Assembly: GCA_033557465.1 (NCBI GenBank)
Contig: CM066033.1
Coordinates: 1,247,827,523-1,247,891,522 of the forward strand
Reading direction: 5' to 3'
Origin: Ichthyophis bannanicus
Lineage: Eukaryota > Chordata > Amphibia > Gymnophiona > Ichthyophiidae
DNA: 64,000 bases
Below the pieces are notes generated by a model. It was given only the letters and a program-made list of their open reading frames with translations, had not been told where the DNA came from and did no database searches. The translations under genes and the position numbers were made by a program. Below are positions 10,007 to 20,973 of this stretch, piece by piece; within the stretch, counting starts at the first letter, position 1; each line of letters starts with the position of its first letter.

Positions 10007-11328
10007 CTATATTTTGATAATGTAATCTACGTTTACCCGTTCCACTCCATTCATTAATTTATAGGCTTCTATTATAACTCCCCTCAGCCATCTCTTTTCC
10101 AGGTTAAAGAGCCCTAACCTTTTTAGCCTTTCTTCATAGGGGTATCCTTCCATCCCCTTTACCATTTTGGTGGCTCTTCTCTGAACATTTTCTAATAATG
10201 CTATATCCTTTTTAAGATACAACGACCAGAATTGCACACAATATTCAAGGTGCGGTCTCACCATGGAACGATACAGAGGCATAATATCCTTTGTTTTATT
10301 TTCCATTCCTTTCCTTATGATACCTAGCATTCTATATGCTCTCTTGGCTGCCGCTGCACACCGGGCCGAGGGTTTTAACATGTTATCCACAATGACGGCT
10401 ATATCTTTCCTGGGTGGTGGTTCCTAATGTGGAACCTTGCATCGTGTAACCAGAATCTGGGTTGTTCTTTCCTAGGTGCATAACTTTGCACTTGTCCACA
10501 TTAAATTTCATCTGCCATTTTGATGCCCAGTCTTCCGATTTATCAAGATCCTCTTACAATTTTCCACAATCCTCTTGGGTTTTAACAACTTTAAATGGTT
10601 TTGTGCCATCTGCAAATTTGATAACCTCACTCGTTATTCCCTTTTCCAGGTCATTTATGAATATTTCAAAAAGTAGCGGACCCAGCACAGATCCCTGGGG
10701 TACACCACTATTCACCTTTCTCCATTGGTAAAATTGGCCATTTAGCCCTCCCCTCTGCTTTCTATCTTTTAACCAGTTCCTGATCCACAGTAGTACACTG
10801 CCTCCTATCCCATGATTCTTTATTTTTGCCAAATGTTCTGATGTGGGACCTTGTCAAAGGCTTTCTGAAAGTCCAAATACACTGTATCAACCAACTCACC
10901 TTTCTCTACCTGTTTATTCACACCTTCAAAAAAACATAACAGATTAGAAAGACAAGATCTTCGTTGTCTAAAGCCATGTTGGTAGTCTCCCATTAAGCCA
11001 TAACTATCTACATTTTCAGCAGTTTTGTTCTTTATGATGGTTTCTACCATTTTTCCCGGTACTGACGTCAGGCTCACCGGTATATAGTTTCCCGGATCAC
11101 CCCGGAACCCTTTTTAAAAATTGGTGTTATGTTCACCATCCTCCAATCTTCAGTTATTAAAGATGATTTTAATGATAGTACACAGATTACTAATAGCAGG
11201 TCTGCAATCTCATATTTCAGTTCTTTCAACACCCTTGGATGTATGTCACCCAGCCCAGGTGATTTGCTACTCTTCAGTTTAACAAATAGCTGTAATACAT
11301 CTTCCTGATGTATCGATATTTCCTTCAA
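10007..11328 (-). pseudogene. CR1 ORF2 reverse transcriptase (copy A1), broken
   Basis: Pieces in order: 11074-11328 ('HQEDVLQLFVKLKSSKSPG', 'PRVLKELKYEIADLL', 'ITEDWRMVNITPIFKKGS'), 10820-11077 ('DYQHGFRQRRSCLSNLL', 'YLDFQKAFDKVPHQ'), 10554-10832 ('RNWLKDRKQRGGLNGQ', 'NSGVPQGSVLGPLLFEIF'), 10007-10390 ('HLEYCVQFWSLYLKKDIA', '[19 protein letters not shown]'). The block that should read FADD reads 'KFADGTKPF', so the second catalytic aspartate is lost. Four frames show at least three lesions. Confidence 0.8.
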
Positions 11329-11441
11329 TTATACTGCACTTTTAAATACCACTTCAGTCATGGGTAACATCCCTACATCTTCCTCAGTAAAGACCGAAGC
11401 AAAGAATTCATTCAGTCTCTCCGCTATCGCCTTGTCGCCTC

Positions 11442-11798
11442 TTAGTGCCCCTTTAACCCTCTATCATCTAATGGACCAACTGTCTCTCTCACAGGTTTTT
11501 TGCTACAAATGTACTTGAAAAAGTCTTTATTATGAATTTTTGCTTCCGCAGCAAGCTTCTTCTCAAATTCTCCCTGCCTTATCAATGCCTTGCATTTAAC
11601 TTGCCAGTACTTGTGCTGTTTCCAGGTTTTGTAGTTTGGCTCTTTTTTCCATTTCCTGAAAGATGCCTTTTTGGCAACAGCAGCCTCTCTGACCTCACCT
11701 TTAAACCATGCTGGCAGTTTTTTGGACTTCCTTCCACTTTTCTTAAAGCGTGGAATACAGCTGGTCTGGGCTTCCAAGATAGTACTTTTCAACAACAC
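11442..11798 (-). pseudogene. CR1 ORF2 linker between endonuclease and RT (copy A1)
   Basis: 118 codons, basic, with 'ARFKKSGRKSKKLPAWFKG'-like sequence (here 'PRFKKSGRKSKKLPAWFKG'), 'EVREAAVAKKASFRKWKKE', 'NKDFFKYICSKKPV'. This lysine-rich linker precedes the CR1 RT and has no enzymatic role of its own known to me. It is in a different frame from the endonuclease. Confidence 0.75.
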
Positions 11799-11817
11799 CC
11801 AAGCCTGATTTAAGTCT

Positions 11818-12504
11818 TTAACCTTCGCAATTGCTCTTTTTAGTTTTTTTCTTAACTATTTTCCTCATTTTATCATAGTCTCCCTTTCGAAAGTTAAAAG
11901 GTAGTACTGTGCATTTCCTTACTATCCTTCCTCCTCTAATTAAATTAAACACGATAATGCTATGATCACTATAGCCAAGTGGCCCCAACACCCTTATCTC
12001 CTGCACCAGATCTGGTGTTCCACTAAGGACTAGGTCCAATATGGCTTCCCCTCTGGTCGGTTCATGAACCAGCTGCTCCAAGAAGCAGTCATTTATTTCA
12101 TCTAGGAACTTTATCTCCCTAGCATATCCTGCTGTGACACTGACCCAGTCGATACCGGGGTAATTGAAATCACCCATTATTACTACTGTGCTGTAACTTT
12201 TGTTAGCTTCCTTGATTTCTTTGAGCATTTCATCATCCATTTGTTCATTCTGGCCAGGCGGTCGATAGTACACCCCCACTGACATTGCCTTCCCCTTTTT
12301 ACATGGAATTTCAATCCATACAGATTCTACAGCAAATTTTGTTTCCTGCAAAACTTTAATCCTTTCTGACTCAATGCCCTCTCTAACATAGAGCGCAACC
12401 CCTCCACCAATTTGATCAGCTCTATCATTACGATATAGTTTGTACCCAGGTATCACAGTGTCCCACTGGTCCTCCTTCCACCATGTCGCTGAGATTCCAA
12501 TCAT
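11818..12504 (-). pseudogene. CR1 APE-type endonuclease (copy A1)
   Basis: A 228-codon frame, the longest open piece of this copy. Motifs: 'IGISATWWKED' (usual 'TETWL' position), 'GGGVALYVREGIESER', 'YYRPPGQNEQMDDEML', 'VVIMGDFNYPGIDWVSV' (metal and active-site GDFN) and 'LGYSDHSIIVFNL' (catalytic SDH). Both key motifs are intact. The first 50 or so residues of the domain, including its catalytic glutamate region, lie upstream in broken sequence (about 12505-12650). It would nick the target strand to prime reverse transcription. Confidence 0.85.
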
Positions 12505-13154
12505 ATCTAACCTCTCATTTAGTGCTATATATTATCTAACTCTCCCATCTTATTTTTTAGACTTCTAGCATTTGCATACAAGCATTTTAGAGACTGTATT
12601 TTATTCATATTAATTTGGCTATTGGTAGGCATGGCTAATTTGGGATCTTTAACCCTTTAAAAGCCTACTTTAAAATTTTAATCCACATTCTACAGCCGGG
12701 TTAATTTTTGCATATTTCAGGAAAATTGTACCCGTCTTATTCAATATGTTCTAAAAGTGATTTTCCTTCTGCTATGGTCATGTATTATATACCATTTGAT
12801 AGGAATATTTAGTCAGAATTTTGGATCCCGAGAGTTTTGGGCTCGGCCTGGAAAGGCTCTGTCTGCTCCATACTTGAGGGCATTTGGACTACTTTACTCT
12901 TTTTTGGATCCTCCCTGTTTTTGGTAGTATCCTTCAAGGATACATTCTTCCGAACCATGTGCTCTTCTGCGACTGTCGGCTTTCCCCTATTATCTAGTTT
13001 AAAAACTGCTCTGTTTCTTTTTTAAAGGTTAATACCAGCAGCCTGGATCCATCCCGGTTAAGGTGAAGCCCATCTCTTCAGAAGAGCCCCTCCTTTCCCC
13101 AGAATGTTCCCCAGTTCCTAACAAATCCAAAACCCTCATCCTTGCACCATCATC

Positions 13155-13631
13155 TCATCCACACATTGAGACTCCGGAGCTCTGTCTGCCTTTTGGGTCC
13201 TGCACGGAGAAGGCTACCCTGGAAGCTCTGGATTTCAACTTCCTACCTAAAAGCCTAAATTTAGCCTCCAGAACCTCCCTACCACATTTTCCTATGTCAT
13301 TGGTACTGACATGTACTAAGACAGCAGACTCCTTCCTAGCACTATCTAAGACCTTATCTAGGTGGTACGTGAGGTCCGCTACCTTCGCACCAGGCAGGCA
13401 TGTTACCAGGCGATCCTCACATCCACCAGCCACCTAACTATCTACATGCCTAATGATCGAATCACCAACTATAACAGCTGCCCTAACACTTAACTCATGG
13501 GCACATGGCCCTGGAATAACTTCCTCGGTGTGAGAGGGTTTTACATCACCTGGAGGACAGGTCCTAGTTACAGGATCACTTCCTGCCACACCAGGGTGAT
13601 GCTCTCCTGTCACGTGACCTCTCTCCTCCAT
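13155..13631 (-). pseudogene. CR1 ORF1 SGNH/GDSL esterase-like domain (copy A1)
   Basis: Two in-frame parts split by one TAG at about 13434. The first ends in 'AAVIVGDSIIRHVDS', the SGNH block I with the serine. The second starts 'VAGGCEDRLVTCLPGAKVA' and has 'VLVHVSTNDIGKCGREVLE', block III, where the family usually has GTND and here reads STND. Then 'FRLLGRKLKSRASRVAFS'. ORF1 esterases of CR1 LINEs are known; their exact role in retrotransposition is unclear. The domain sits upstream of the endonuclease as expected. Confidence 0.75.
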
Positions 13632-14320
13632 GGCAACAGGGACCTAGGCGTGATTGTGCCTGATGATCTTAAAGTAACTAAACAGGTAGAAAAGGCAACA
13701 GCAAAAGCTAGAAGGATGCTTGGGTGCATAGGAAGAGGAATGGTCAGCAGAAGAAAGGAGGTGATAGTGCCTCTTTATAAGTCCTTGGTGTGACCTTATT
13801 TGGAGTATTATGTACAGTTCTGGAGACCGCATCTTCAAAAGGATATAAACAGGCAGGAGTCAGTACAGAGGGTTGCTACTAAAATGGTTAGTGGTCTTCA
13901 TTATAAAGCATATGAGTACAGACTTAAGGATCTTAATATGTACACCTTAGAGGAAAGGCGGGATAGAAGTGATATGATTGAGACATTTAAATACCTCGGT
14001 GGCATAAATGCACAGGAGGAGAGCCTCTTTTGATTGAAAGCAAGCTCAGCTATGAGGGGACATGGGATGAAGGTGAAAAGGGATAGATTCAGGAGTGATA
14101 TTGCGGAAATATTTCTTTACGGAAAGAGTGGTGGATCCATGTTATAGTCTCCCAGTGGAGGTGGTAGAGTTGAGGACAGTATCTGAATTCAAAGATGCAT
14201 GGGACAAACACAGAGGATCTCTAAAGGAAAAAAGGGGACTTTTGTAGTGGTTGATATGGAAGGACAGATTAGATAGGCCTTGTGGTCTTTTTCTGTCGTC
14301 ATGTTTCTATGTTTCTAAAT

Positions 14321-15717
14321 TGCACCCTGTTCTCAATAGGAAGTCAATGGAGCTGCTGAAAGAAAAGTGTCATAGGATCATCCTTTTTTCATCTCAAAAG
14401 TGACCATGGATTGAAGGAGCAACCTATCGACCATAGGGACCAGGGGTTGAATCCCACTGACACTCTTTGTTGCCTTGAGCAAATCACTTAATTATGTTTC
14501 AGAGATGTTGATGAGTTTGAATGCAGAATTTGATGAACATTATCTATGTATTTATAGATTTTGGTGGTTATTAGATTTGGCTTTTGTGAACTTCATCTTT
14601 TGCATAGGCTTCATTCATTTTTAGATAGTCATAAGTTTACTCTGTTGATTCATTCCTTGCTTTTATTTAAGATTGACAATGATTTCTTTGAAGAGATTAC
14701 AAATGCCACACAAGTCATTTTTGCTGCTTTTACTGCAATACTTTAAAAATAAGTCCTAATCCTCCATTCAACTATCTTACCATCATGAATACGTATATCA
14801 ATGATTCTCCTGCAACATTCTAACTGCACCTGCAAATAAGCCTACTGAAGACTGTTTCTATTTGTATTACATGTTCAATTTCATTAGGCAAACACCTACT
14901 CTGCATATGTAAATATGTTTTAAATTATTGAATTTAGCTATGTTTGCTTTACTGCATTGTTAATATCACCTCTGTTTCAATGTAAACCATTTTAAGTTTC
15001 TTTAATGTTATTTGTAAACAGCCTTGATTATGATGAAAAAGCGATATATAAAACTCACAAATAAATAAAATACCTGTGGAAATCAGTTATTTGTTTGTTT
15101 AGCTCACATCTTTCTACTAGTTCTTTGAGGAGATCTACAGTCAGATACAGAAGGTAGTTCCTTGTCACCAAGAGGGTTTACAATCTAACTATGTACCTGA
15201 GGTAATGGAGACTTGGGCAACTTGCTATAACAGCTTCCATCTCCAGTTGTTTTCACTGATGTGAAATTCAAAAGCCCCTAATCTTCTCAGGATTCAATTT
15301 CAAACATTTCTTCTACAACCAGCCATCAATCATAACCAACCAACTAATCATTTATTGTACCATCAATTTCTGCCTGATCACTGGGCACATACATAAGTAG
15401 CTGAACATCACTAGCAAAAAATAGGTCTCAATGCCAAATTTCATGATCTGCTTTGCCAATAGCGCTAAACACAAATTAAACAAGGTTGGGGATGGAACAG
15501 ATCATTTGAGGACCCTTCAACTCAAATACAAATAAATACCATTCCAATATATACACTACTTCTGACACAAATGAAAACAACTCAAAGGCTGGCCAGAAAT
15601 CCCCAGCTGACATACCTGATCAACCATATCAAAGTATCAAATGTAGCTGAAACCACAAGGCATCATACCCATAGCCCACATGTACCTTAACATCTTTCAT
15701 TATAACAGCTAGCACTG
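14321..15717. repeat. SINE and LINE 3'-tail debris, no gene
   Basis: 14400-14510 carries a partial tRNA-type SINE ('gaccaggggttgaatccc' as B box, then 'ccttgagcaaatcacttaa'). 14990-15072 is a LINE/SINE 3' end ('cgatatataaaactcacaaataaataaaa'). 15150-15235 resembles a reversed SINE body ('ggtaatggagacttgggcaacttg'). The rest (14511-14989, 15236-15717) holds no frame with known motifs. Confidence 0.5.
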
Positions 15718-16925
15718 TCTCAGTTGGGAAAGTTTTTCCCAATGGGTGAGTTTTGCGCATACCATGACAGTCATGAACCTCATTTCTAAGCCAGGGTATG
15801 TGGAGTATAACCTCAGCCTCTCAAATTTACTGCTAATGTTTGGAATAGTGCTTGCATTGTGTCAAAGAAAGTTTCCTTCTGGAGTTCATAAGATGTTACG
15901 TGTACGGGTAATTTATCAAGGTGTGCTTGGAAATTCCTCTTAATTAAGCCTGTGGCACCTAGCATAATGGGAAATAAGTCAGAATCTTTCTGCCACATTT
16001 TCTTGATAGCCGACTGCATTTCTTGATACATGAAGTTTTTCTCCCTTTCAATGCGATTCACAGAATAGTTGCTTGGAACTGGTACTTCTATAATCAATGC
16101 CATTCTGGTGTTTTTCTCCTTTACTACTACAGTATATCTGGCTTCCTCGCATCCAGCTTTTTATTGTCAAAATAGGAATATCCCAGGTGATCATAACCTC
16201 TTCGTTCTCTGTAATTCTTTTAGGGTCATGATCCCAGTGCTTTTCAGGTACAATGATGTTGTAGTGTTTACAGAGTTTCTAGTGGAGGAGGCATGATACT
16301 TTATTGTACCTTTCTGTATAGAAATTTTCTGCCATCAGAACTTCACAGCCAACTATGAGGTGAATCACTGTTTCCAGCTCTTTCCCAGAATTGACATATG
16401 TCTGTTTTACCAGTTTTTTCAATGGTCATTGTAAACCATCTCGTCCATAAGCTGATGTCCTAGACTGCAACTATCAACCTTTCATCCTTTGGTTTCAGTT
16501 CACCTATCCTTAGCCATTCATGTGTCCATTCTTGATCAACAAAGGGTTCCTGGAGTAACACTCTACTTCCCACAGTATTTGTGCATTTGCCACTTGTTTT
16601 TCCTCAGTTGTTTATCTAATTCTTTGAAGAGTTTTTTCTCTTGTTTTGCAAATTCTGTTACTTCCTTTCCTGTATATGCTTGTGGATTCTCACTCATTCC
16701 TTCTAGTCATCAGAACGCTTGTCCAAGTTTGATGATGAAGACAGATTCTGGACATTTACTTTCATATTTCAGCACTTTTTGCATATTTGGATCCGATGAT
16801 GCAGTTGGGTAGGCCTGGAGGCCTATGATAGCAGCTCTGTAAGTGTAATCAATCTCTATGAGGCCTAGTCCTCCTTCAGCTCTAGGGATATACAGTCTTG
16901 TACACTTCAAATTCATGCTTGTCTC
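15718..16925 (-). mobile_element. R4/Dong-like LINE, C-terminal half
   Basis: Minus-strand frames 16710-16916 ('CTRLYIPRAEGGLGLIEID', 'SSDPNMQKVLKYESKCPES') and 15813-16103 ('IIEVPVPSNYSVNRIEREK', 'FPIMLGATGLIKRNFQAHL') match the C-terminal domain of R4/Dong-type LINEs. The missing upstream part lies 9.1 kb away at 26041-26345. GTCTC is found at 16921-16925 and 26041-26045, marking the duplication made when the L2 at 16926-26040 inserted. The 3' end ('ggttcatgactgtcatggtatg') recurs at 41146, 49248 and 56395. Clade naming is from memory. Confidence 0.7.
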
Positions 16926-17640
16926 TTTCTAGTCAGCTATAGCACTTGCCAAACAAGACTATTATGTCCATCTGACTAACTCTCTTGCCTCTGACCTTCG
17001 CCGTCTCTTTACAACTCTCAGCTCTCTCCTCAAGGTGCCTCTGCCTCTGACCCCCTCCCTCCTTTTCTGACCAAATGCTGGCTGACTACTTCCATGACAA
17101 AAAGCACAAGATCACACTCCTTCCCTATGAGGTCAGCTACTCCACTTTCTCCCCCTTTTCACTCCCAACTTTCCCTCCCTACTTCTGCTATCCTTTCTTC
17201 CTTTTCTATGATCTCTGAGGAGGAAACCACTCACCTTATGTCCTCATGCAAATTCACTACCTGCTCCTTTGATCTGATTCCCACTCATCTCCTTAGCTCA
17301 ATCCCTTCCACTGTAGTCCCTTCCATCTCTCATATTCTCAACCTACTGCTCTCCACTGCAGCCTTCAAGCATGCTTTGGCCACTCATCACCTCAAGAATC
17401 CCTCACTAGACCTTACCTGTCCTTCTCACTATTGACCCATCTTCCTCACCCCCTTTATTTCTAAACAACTTGAACATGTGGTTCACCGTTATTGTCTCAA
17501 CTTTCTTTTCTCTCAAATCCTTCTGGATCCTCTATAATCTGGCTTTTGTCCTTTAAATTCTACCGAAGCGACTCTTGCTAAAGTCTCCAGTGACCTGTTC
17601 CTGGCAAAATCCAAGAGCCTTTAATTAATCCTCATCCTTC

Positions 17641-18106
17641 TTGACCTTTCTGTTGCTTTTGACACTGTTGATCACAACCTTCTCCTTGATATCTTGTCCT
17701 TGCTTGGTTTTAAGGGCTCTGTGCTGTCCTGATTCTCTTCTTATCTCTCCCATTACTCTTTCAGTATTTGTTCTGCTGGATCCTCATCTACTGATATCTC
17801 ACTTCAGTTGGTGTACCCCAAGGATCTATCTTGAATCCACTCCTTTTCTCTCTATATATCCAGTTCCTTGGTGCACTCATCTCTTACCATGACTGTCAGT
17901 ACCATCATTACTCTGATGACTCCCAGATCTACCTCTCTACACCTGAAATCTCTCCAGCAATCCAGGCCAGGATCTCTGCCTGCCTTTCTGACATTGCTGC
18001 TTGGATGTCTCACTGCCACTTGAAATTGAACATGGCTAAAACTGGACTTCTTATTTTCCCCTTAAAACCTCCTCTCCCTTTCCTCCTTTCTCATTCTCTG
18101 TGGTAA
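17641..18106 (+). pseudogene. L2 reverse transcriptase fragment
   Basis: Two overlapping frames of the RT palm. Motif A lies at about 17640-17690 ('LLDLSVAFDTVDHNLL' across frames); the block corresponding to Y-x-D-D reads '[15 protein letters not shown]' at about 17908 (usual YADD, so alanine is replaced by serine while both aspartates stay). '[16 protein letters not shown]' follows. Frame breaks near 17830 and elsewhere make it non-functional. Confidence 0.75.
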
Positions 18107-18300
18107 CTCTCTACTCCTCTCTATCTCCTCAGCTCACAACCTTGGGGTCATCTTTGACTCCTCTCTCTCCTTCTCCGCACACATCCAACTGCTATCTAAA
18201 ATCTGCCATTTCTTACTCTACAGCATCAGCAAAATTCGCCAATACCTTTCTGAAAAGACTACTAAAACATTTATCCACTCCGTAGTCACCTCCCGTCTAG

Positions 18301-19538
18301 TGTCACCAGTAACCCCCCTAGAGCCAGGGGCATGTAAGGTAGGTCAGCCTGGGCTATCCAAAACTTAGGAAGCAGGGTAGTGCAGTTGGCCCTGCACTGC
18401 CTTCTGGGTGTTGTAGTCCCTCTTACTCTCTAAGCCAAGGAATAATTGTAGTCGAGTGGGTTAGGCAAAAATGACAAGGTTTTATTTCCCCTTCCGGGTG
18501 GATTCATTGCAAAGGAAATTAAGGACAAAAATGACCATACTTCTGGTACAAAGAAAAACAATTCAGGAACAAAAACAGCTTCTTTGGTTTTCAGCTTTCA
18601 CATACGGTGTTCAATACAAACTTACATGCAGCAGTCCCTTTTCAAACAAAGGCAAACACTCTTGCTTTTCCCACTGCTGTTCCAACAGCCTTGTTAACAG
18701 CTAATTTAGCAAAGTGATATGACGTGATCTGCTAAAGACAGTGTGCAATCCATCTGCTCATCTGATGTCTGTTCATTAACAAACTCTGTCTGCATTTCCT
18801 CACAGTCACTTTCAGATAAGTAAGTTTGTGGATAATTATACGGTACTTCAAAATGCAGTCTCTACTTCCCCGAGACTTCTCTTCACCGGGTGCTACAGAG
18901 CAGGGTGGAGCATTACCATATATATGGGATTTAGCACAGGGAGAGTCCAGCAAACCTTGGCAGTCACAGGGAAAACTTTCAAACCCAGTTTCCCTTCTAC
19001 ATGGTTTATACAGCCTACCTTTTGGCTTCTTCACAGAGGGATTTCTTAGCACAGCTGGGTCAGCAAGGCTTTCACACACCGGCTGTGTTTTCCTGCCTTT
19101 TAACCTTTCTTTTCTCTCAGTCATACAAATGTCCTCTGACCAGCACGTCTCTCCCTCTCTGGACCTGAAGCTCTCCGTTTGGAAACTCTCTTCTGGTCTC
19201 CTTCTCCAACTGCAACTGGTCCTCCCACTGGTTCTTCCTCTGGTTCCCCAACTCTCTCTGGTTCTCCCTCCGGTTCTCCAGCTCTCTTCTGGTGAGTACT
19301 TTTTATATCCCTGTAACCTAGGGTTTAACTGCGCCCCTCCCCCAACCAGGTGCTTCTCCTTAATCCCTGAGCTCGGGGCTACTTCGCAGTTTGGGCGTGT
19401 TTTCTCCCCTCATGACTCACTCTGTTTATGTTGTCCCTGGCAACCCTGGGCCATGTGGTCTGCCTGGCTGTCAGCTTCTGACACAATCTCTTCAGCTTCA
19501 CCCAGTTCCATATCCTCAGAAGGATCCTCTACATGACA
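18301..19538 (-). repeat. 3' LTR of the Ty3/gypsy element
   Basis: Starts TGTCACC and ends ATGACA on the plus strand (TG..CA). In the transcribed direction it has a TATA-like TATAAAAA at 19300-19307 and an AATAAA at 18481-18486. It shows about 98.4 percent identity with the other LTR by eye; the main length difference is a CTCT missing near 18860. The frames inside it on either strand are duplicated between both LTRs and have no known motif. Confidence 0.95.
19300..19307 (-). promoter_or_regulatory. TATA box candidate in the 3' LTR
   Basis: TATAAAAA on the minus strand, about 230 bp inside the LTR from its upstream end. The same motif is at 24230-24237 in the 5' LTR. It is the best core promoter candidate for the element. 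Function not shown. Confidence 0.5.
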
Positions 19539-19540
19539 GA

Positions 19541-19552
19541 TCACCCCCTTAA
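19541..19552 (-). promoter_or_regulatory. Polypurine tract (plus-strand primer)
   Basis: On the minus strand TTAAGGGGGTGA followed by TC and then the LTR start TGTCAT. This is the expected purine run just upstream of the 3' LTR, used to prime second-strand DNA synthesis. It overlaps the terminal TGA codon of the pol frame (19541-19543). Confidence 0.7.
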
Positions 19553-20154
19553 AATATTACAGGCTGCCGGATTTTTAGGCGGACAGCACGTAATTCTCGA
19601 TAGCGCGTCGGCGTTGCCATGCAATTTTCATGCCCTATGTTGCACTACGAAATTAAAAGCCTGTAATGCCAAATGCCACCTAGTTAACCGGGCATTATTA
19701 TTTTTCATGTGGTTTAGCCACTTTAAAGGGGCGTGGTCAGTGATAAAAAGAAATTTGCGCCCCGTGAGGTAAAACCTCAACGCTTCTACAGCCCACTTAA
19801 TTGTGAGGCATTCCTTTTCCACTGTGGAGTAATTCTTTTCTGCCCTTGATAGCTTCCTACTAAGATATGTGACAGGATGCTCTACCCCCTCAAACTCCTG
19901 TGACATAACCACCCCAACCCGTTCTCTGAAGCGTCGGTTTGCACGATAAAAGGCAAACTAAAATCAATCCCTCGCAGAACAGGGGCCTTACAAAGCTTCT
20001 CTTTTAAGGACGTGAACGCTTCCTCTGCCTCAGGGGTCCACTTTACATTATTTGGCGCATTCTTTTTGAGCATATCGGTGAAGAGTGAGCTCTCCTCAGC
20101 AAATCGGGGAATGAACCTACGATAGTGCCCGATGAGCCCAAGGAAACTGTGCAT
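19541..20154 (-). pseudogene. RNase H region of gypsy pol
   Basis: Frame 19882-20154 gives 'HSFLGLIGHYRRFIPRFAE' and 'PVLRGIDFSLPFIVQTDAS', the RT-RNase H connection with the first RNase H aspartate in 'QTDAS'. A one-base frame change near 19905 leads into 19628-19912 with 'HPVTYLSRKLSRAEKNYST' (catalytic E in 'VEKECLTIKWA') and 'FLFITDHAPLKWLNH' (DH). A TGA at 19628-19630 precedes 'KLHGNADALSR', the usual end of gypsy RNase H. The frame closes at 19541, directly at the polypurine tract, leaving no room for an integrase. Confidence 0.85.
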
Positions 20155-20172
20155 TTGCTTTTTATTTAATGG

Positions 20173-20961
20173 TCAGGGGAAATTCCTTACACTATCTATT
20201 TTACTGGCTAGGGGCTTTACCAGTCCTCTTCCCACCATGTGGCCTAGATATTTTGCTTCTTCGCTAGCAAAGAGACATTTCCCCAGATTTAATGTTAGGC
20301 CTGCTGTACGCATGGCCCGAAGGACAGCCTCCACTCTGGACAGATGCTGAGCCCAGGTGGTGCTGTGGACGATGACATCGTCCATGTATGCCAGTGCATA
20401 CTCTTGATGGGGTCTTAATACTTGATCGACGAGCCATTGGCACGTTGCTGCCGCCCCATGCAGCCCAAACGGCATCCGGCGAAATTGGAACAAACCCACC
20501 GGTGTACTGAAAGCCGTTTTGGGTTTGGATTCGCGGGTCAGGGATATTTGTCAATACCCCTTCGTGAGATCTAATGTGGTCAAATACCATGCTTGGCCCA
20601 GATGGTCTAACAGGTCGTCAATTCTGGGCATTGGGTAAGCGTCGAATTGGGAAATACTGTTGACCTGTCTGAAATCTATACAAAAGCGGAGGGTTCCATC
20701 CGGCTTTGGTACCAATACGATCGGACTGCACCAAGGGCTTTTTGATTCCTCCACTATACCCATGGCGACCATTTCTTTCACTTGGGCTACCACCTCTCTC
20801 TTTTTGGCTTTGGGCAACCGATACGGCCGTTGCCTAACTATCTGCCCTGGCGTGGTAACAATTTCATGTGCCACCATATGGATTTCGCCTGGCATGGTTG
20901 TTAAAACGTCCGAATATTTTGCCAATACCCGAGCCAGCTCCTGACGCTGTTGTGGTGACAA
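20173..20961 (-). pseudogene. Gypsy reverse transcriptase
   Basis: One reading frame with two in-frame TGA codons (20551-20553 and 20173-20175). Blocks in order: 'YRLPKAKKREVVAQVKEMV', 'SPWCSPIVLVPKPDGTLRF', 'DFRQVNSISQFDAYPMPRI', motif A 'YLTTLDLTKGY', 'MPFGLHGAAATCQWLVDQV', the catalytic 'LAYMDDVIVHS' (YMDD codons 20377-20388) and 'NLGKCLFASEEAKYLGHMV'. All catalytic aspartates remain. It is in the same frame as the dUTPase upstream, so the two were presumably one polyprotein. Confidence 0.9.
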
Positions 20962-20973
20962 ATCTGTGCCTAT

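Larger units (their letters stand above)
9647..13638 (-). mobile_element. Near-full-length CR1-clade LINE (copy A1)
   Basis: Minus strand, about 3,992 bp. In order: esterase-like ORF1 (13631 down to 13155), a gap with short frames, APE endonuclease (12504-11818), linker and RT (11798-10554), C-terminal domain (10390-10007) and a 3' end made of 'GGCATATCTTATGTTCT' sequence (about 9650-9672). GGGAC flanks it on both sides as a target duplication. Copies of the same family: 24520, 36370, 40311 and 58300. CR1 elements of this structure move by nicking DNA with the endonuclease and reverse transcribing in place. This one is inactivated by several frame breaks and by an altered RT active site. Confidence 0.85.
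9010..14320 (+). mobile_element. CR1-clade LINE (copy B2), split by a second CR1
   Basis: The plus-strand RT region at 9010-9646 ('FSKAFDTVPHR' at about 9178, 'GVPQGSGLGPIPFNIFVSD', 'LFADDTKIFNRVD' at about 9430) stops in mid-ORF. It resumes at 13639 with 'DLGVIVPDDLKVTKQVEKA', 'LEYYVQFWRPHLQKDINR' and 'TLEERRDRSDMIETFKYL', and runs to a CR1-style 3' end 'catgtttctatgtttct' at about 14299-14315. GGGAC stands at both break points (9642-9646 and 13639-13643). The intervening 9647-13638 is the minus-strand CR1 copy A1, so the nesting order is certain. Confidence 0.85.

Noticed and set aside
18471..19536. Frames up to 236 codons that could be a host or env-like gene beside the gypsy RNase H
   Set aside because: They lie wholly inside the LTR, are repeated in the other LTR with stops at different places, and show no envelope features such as a transmembrane anchor.
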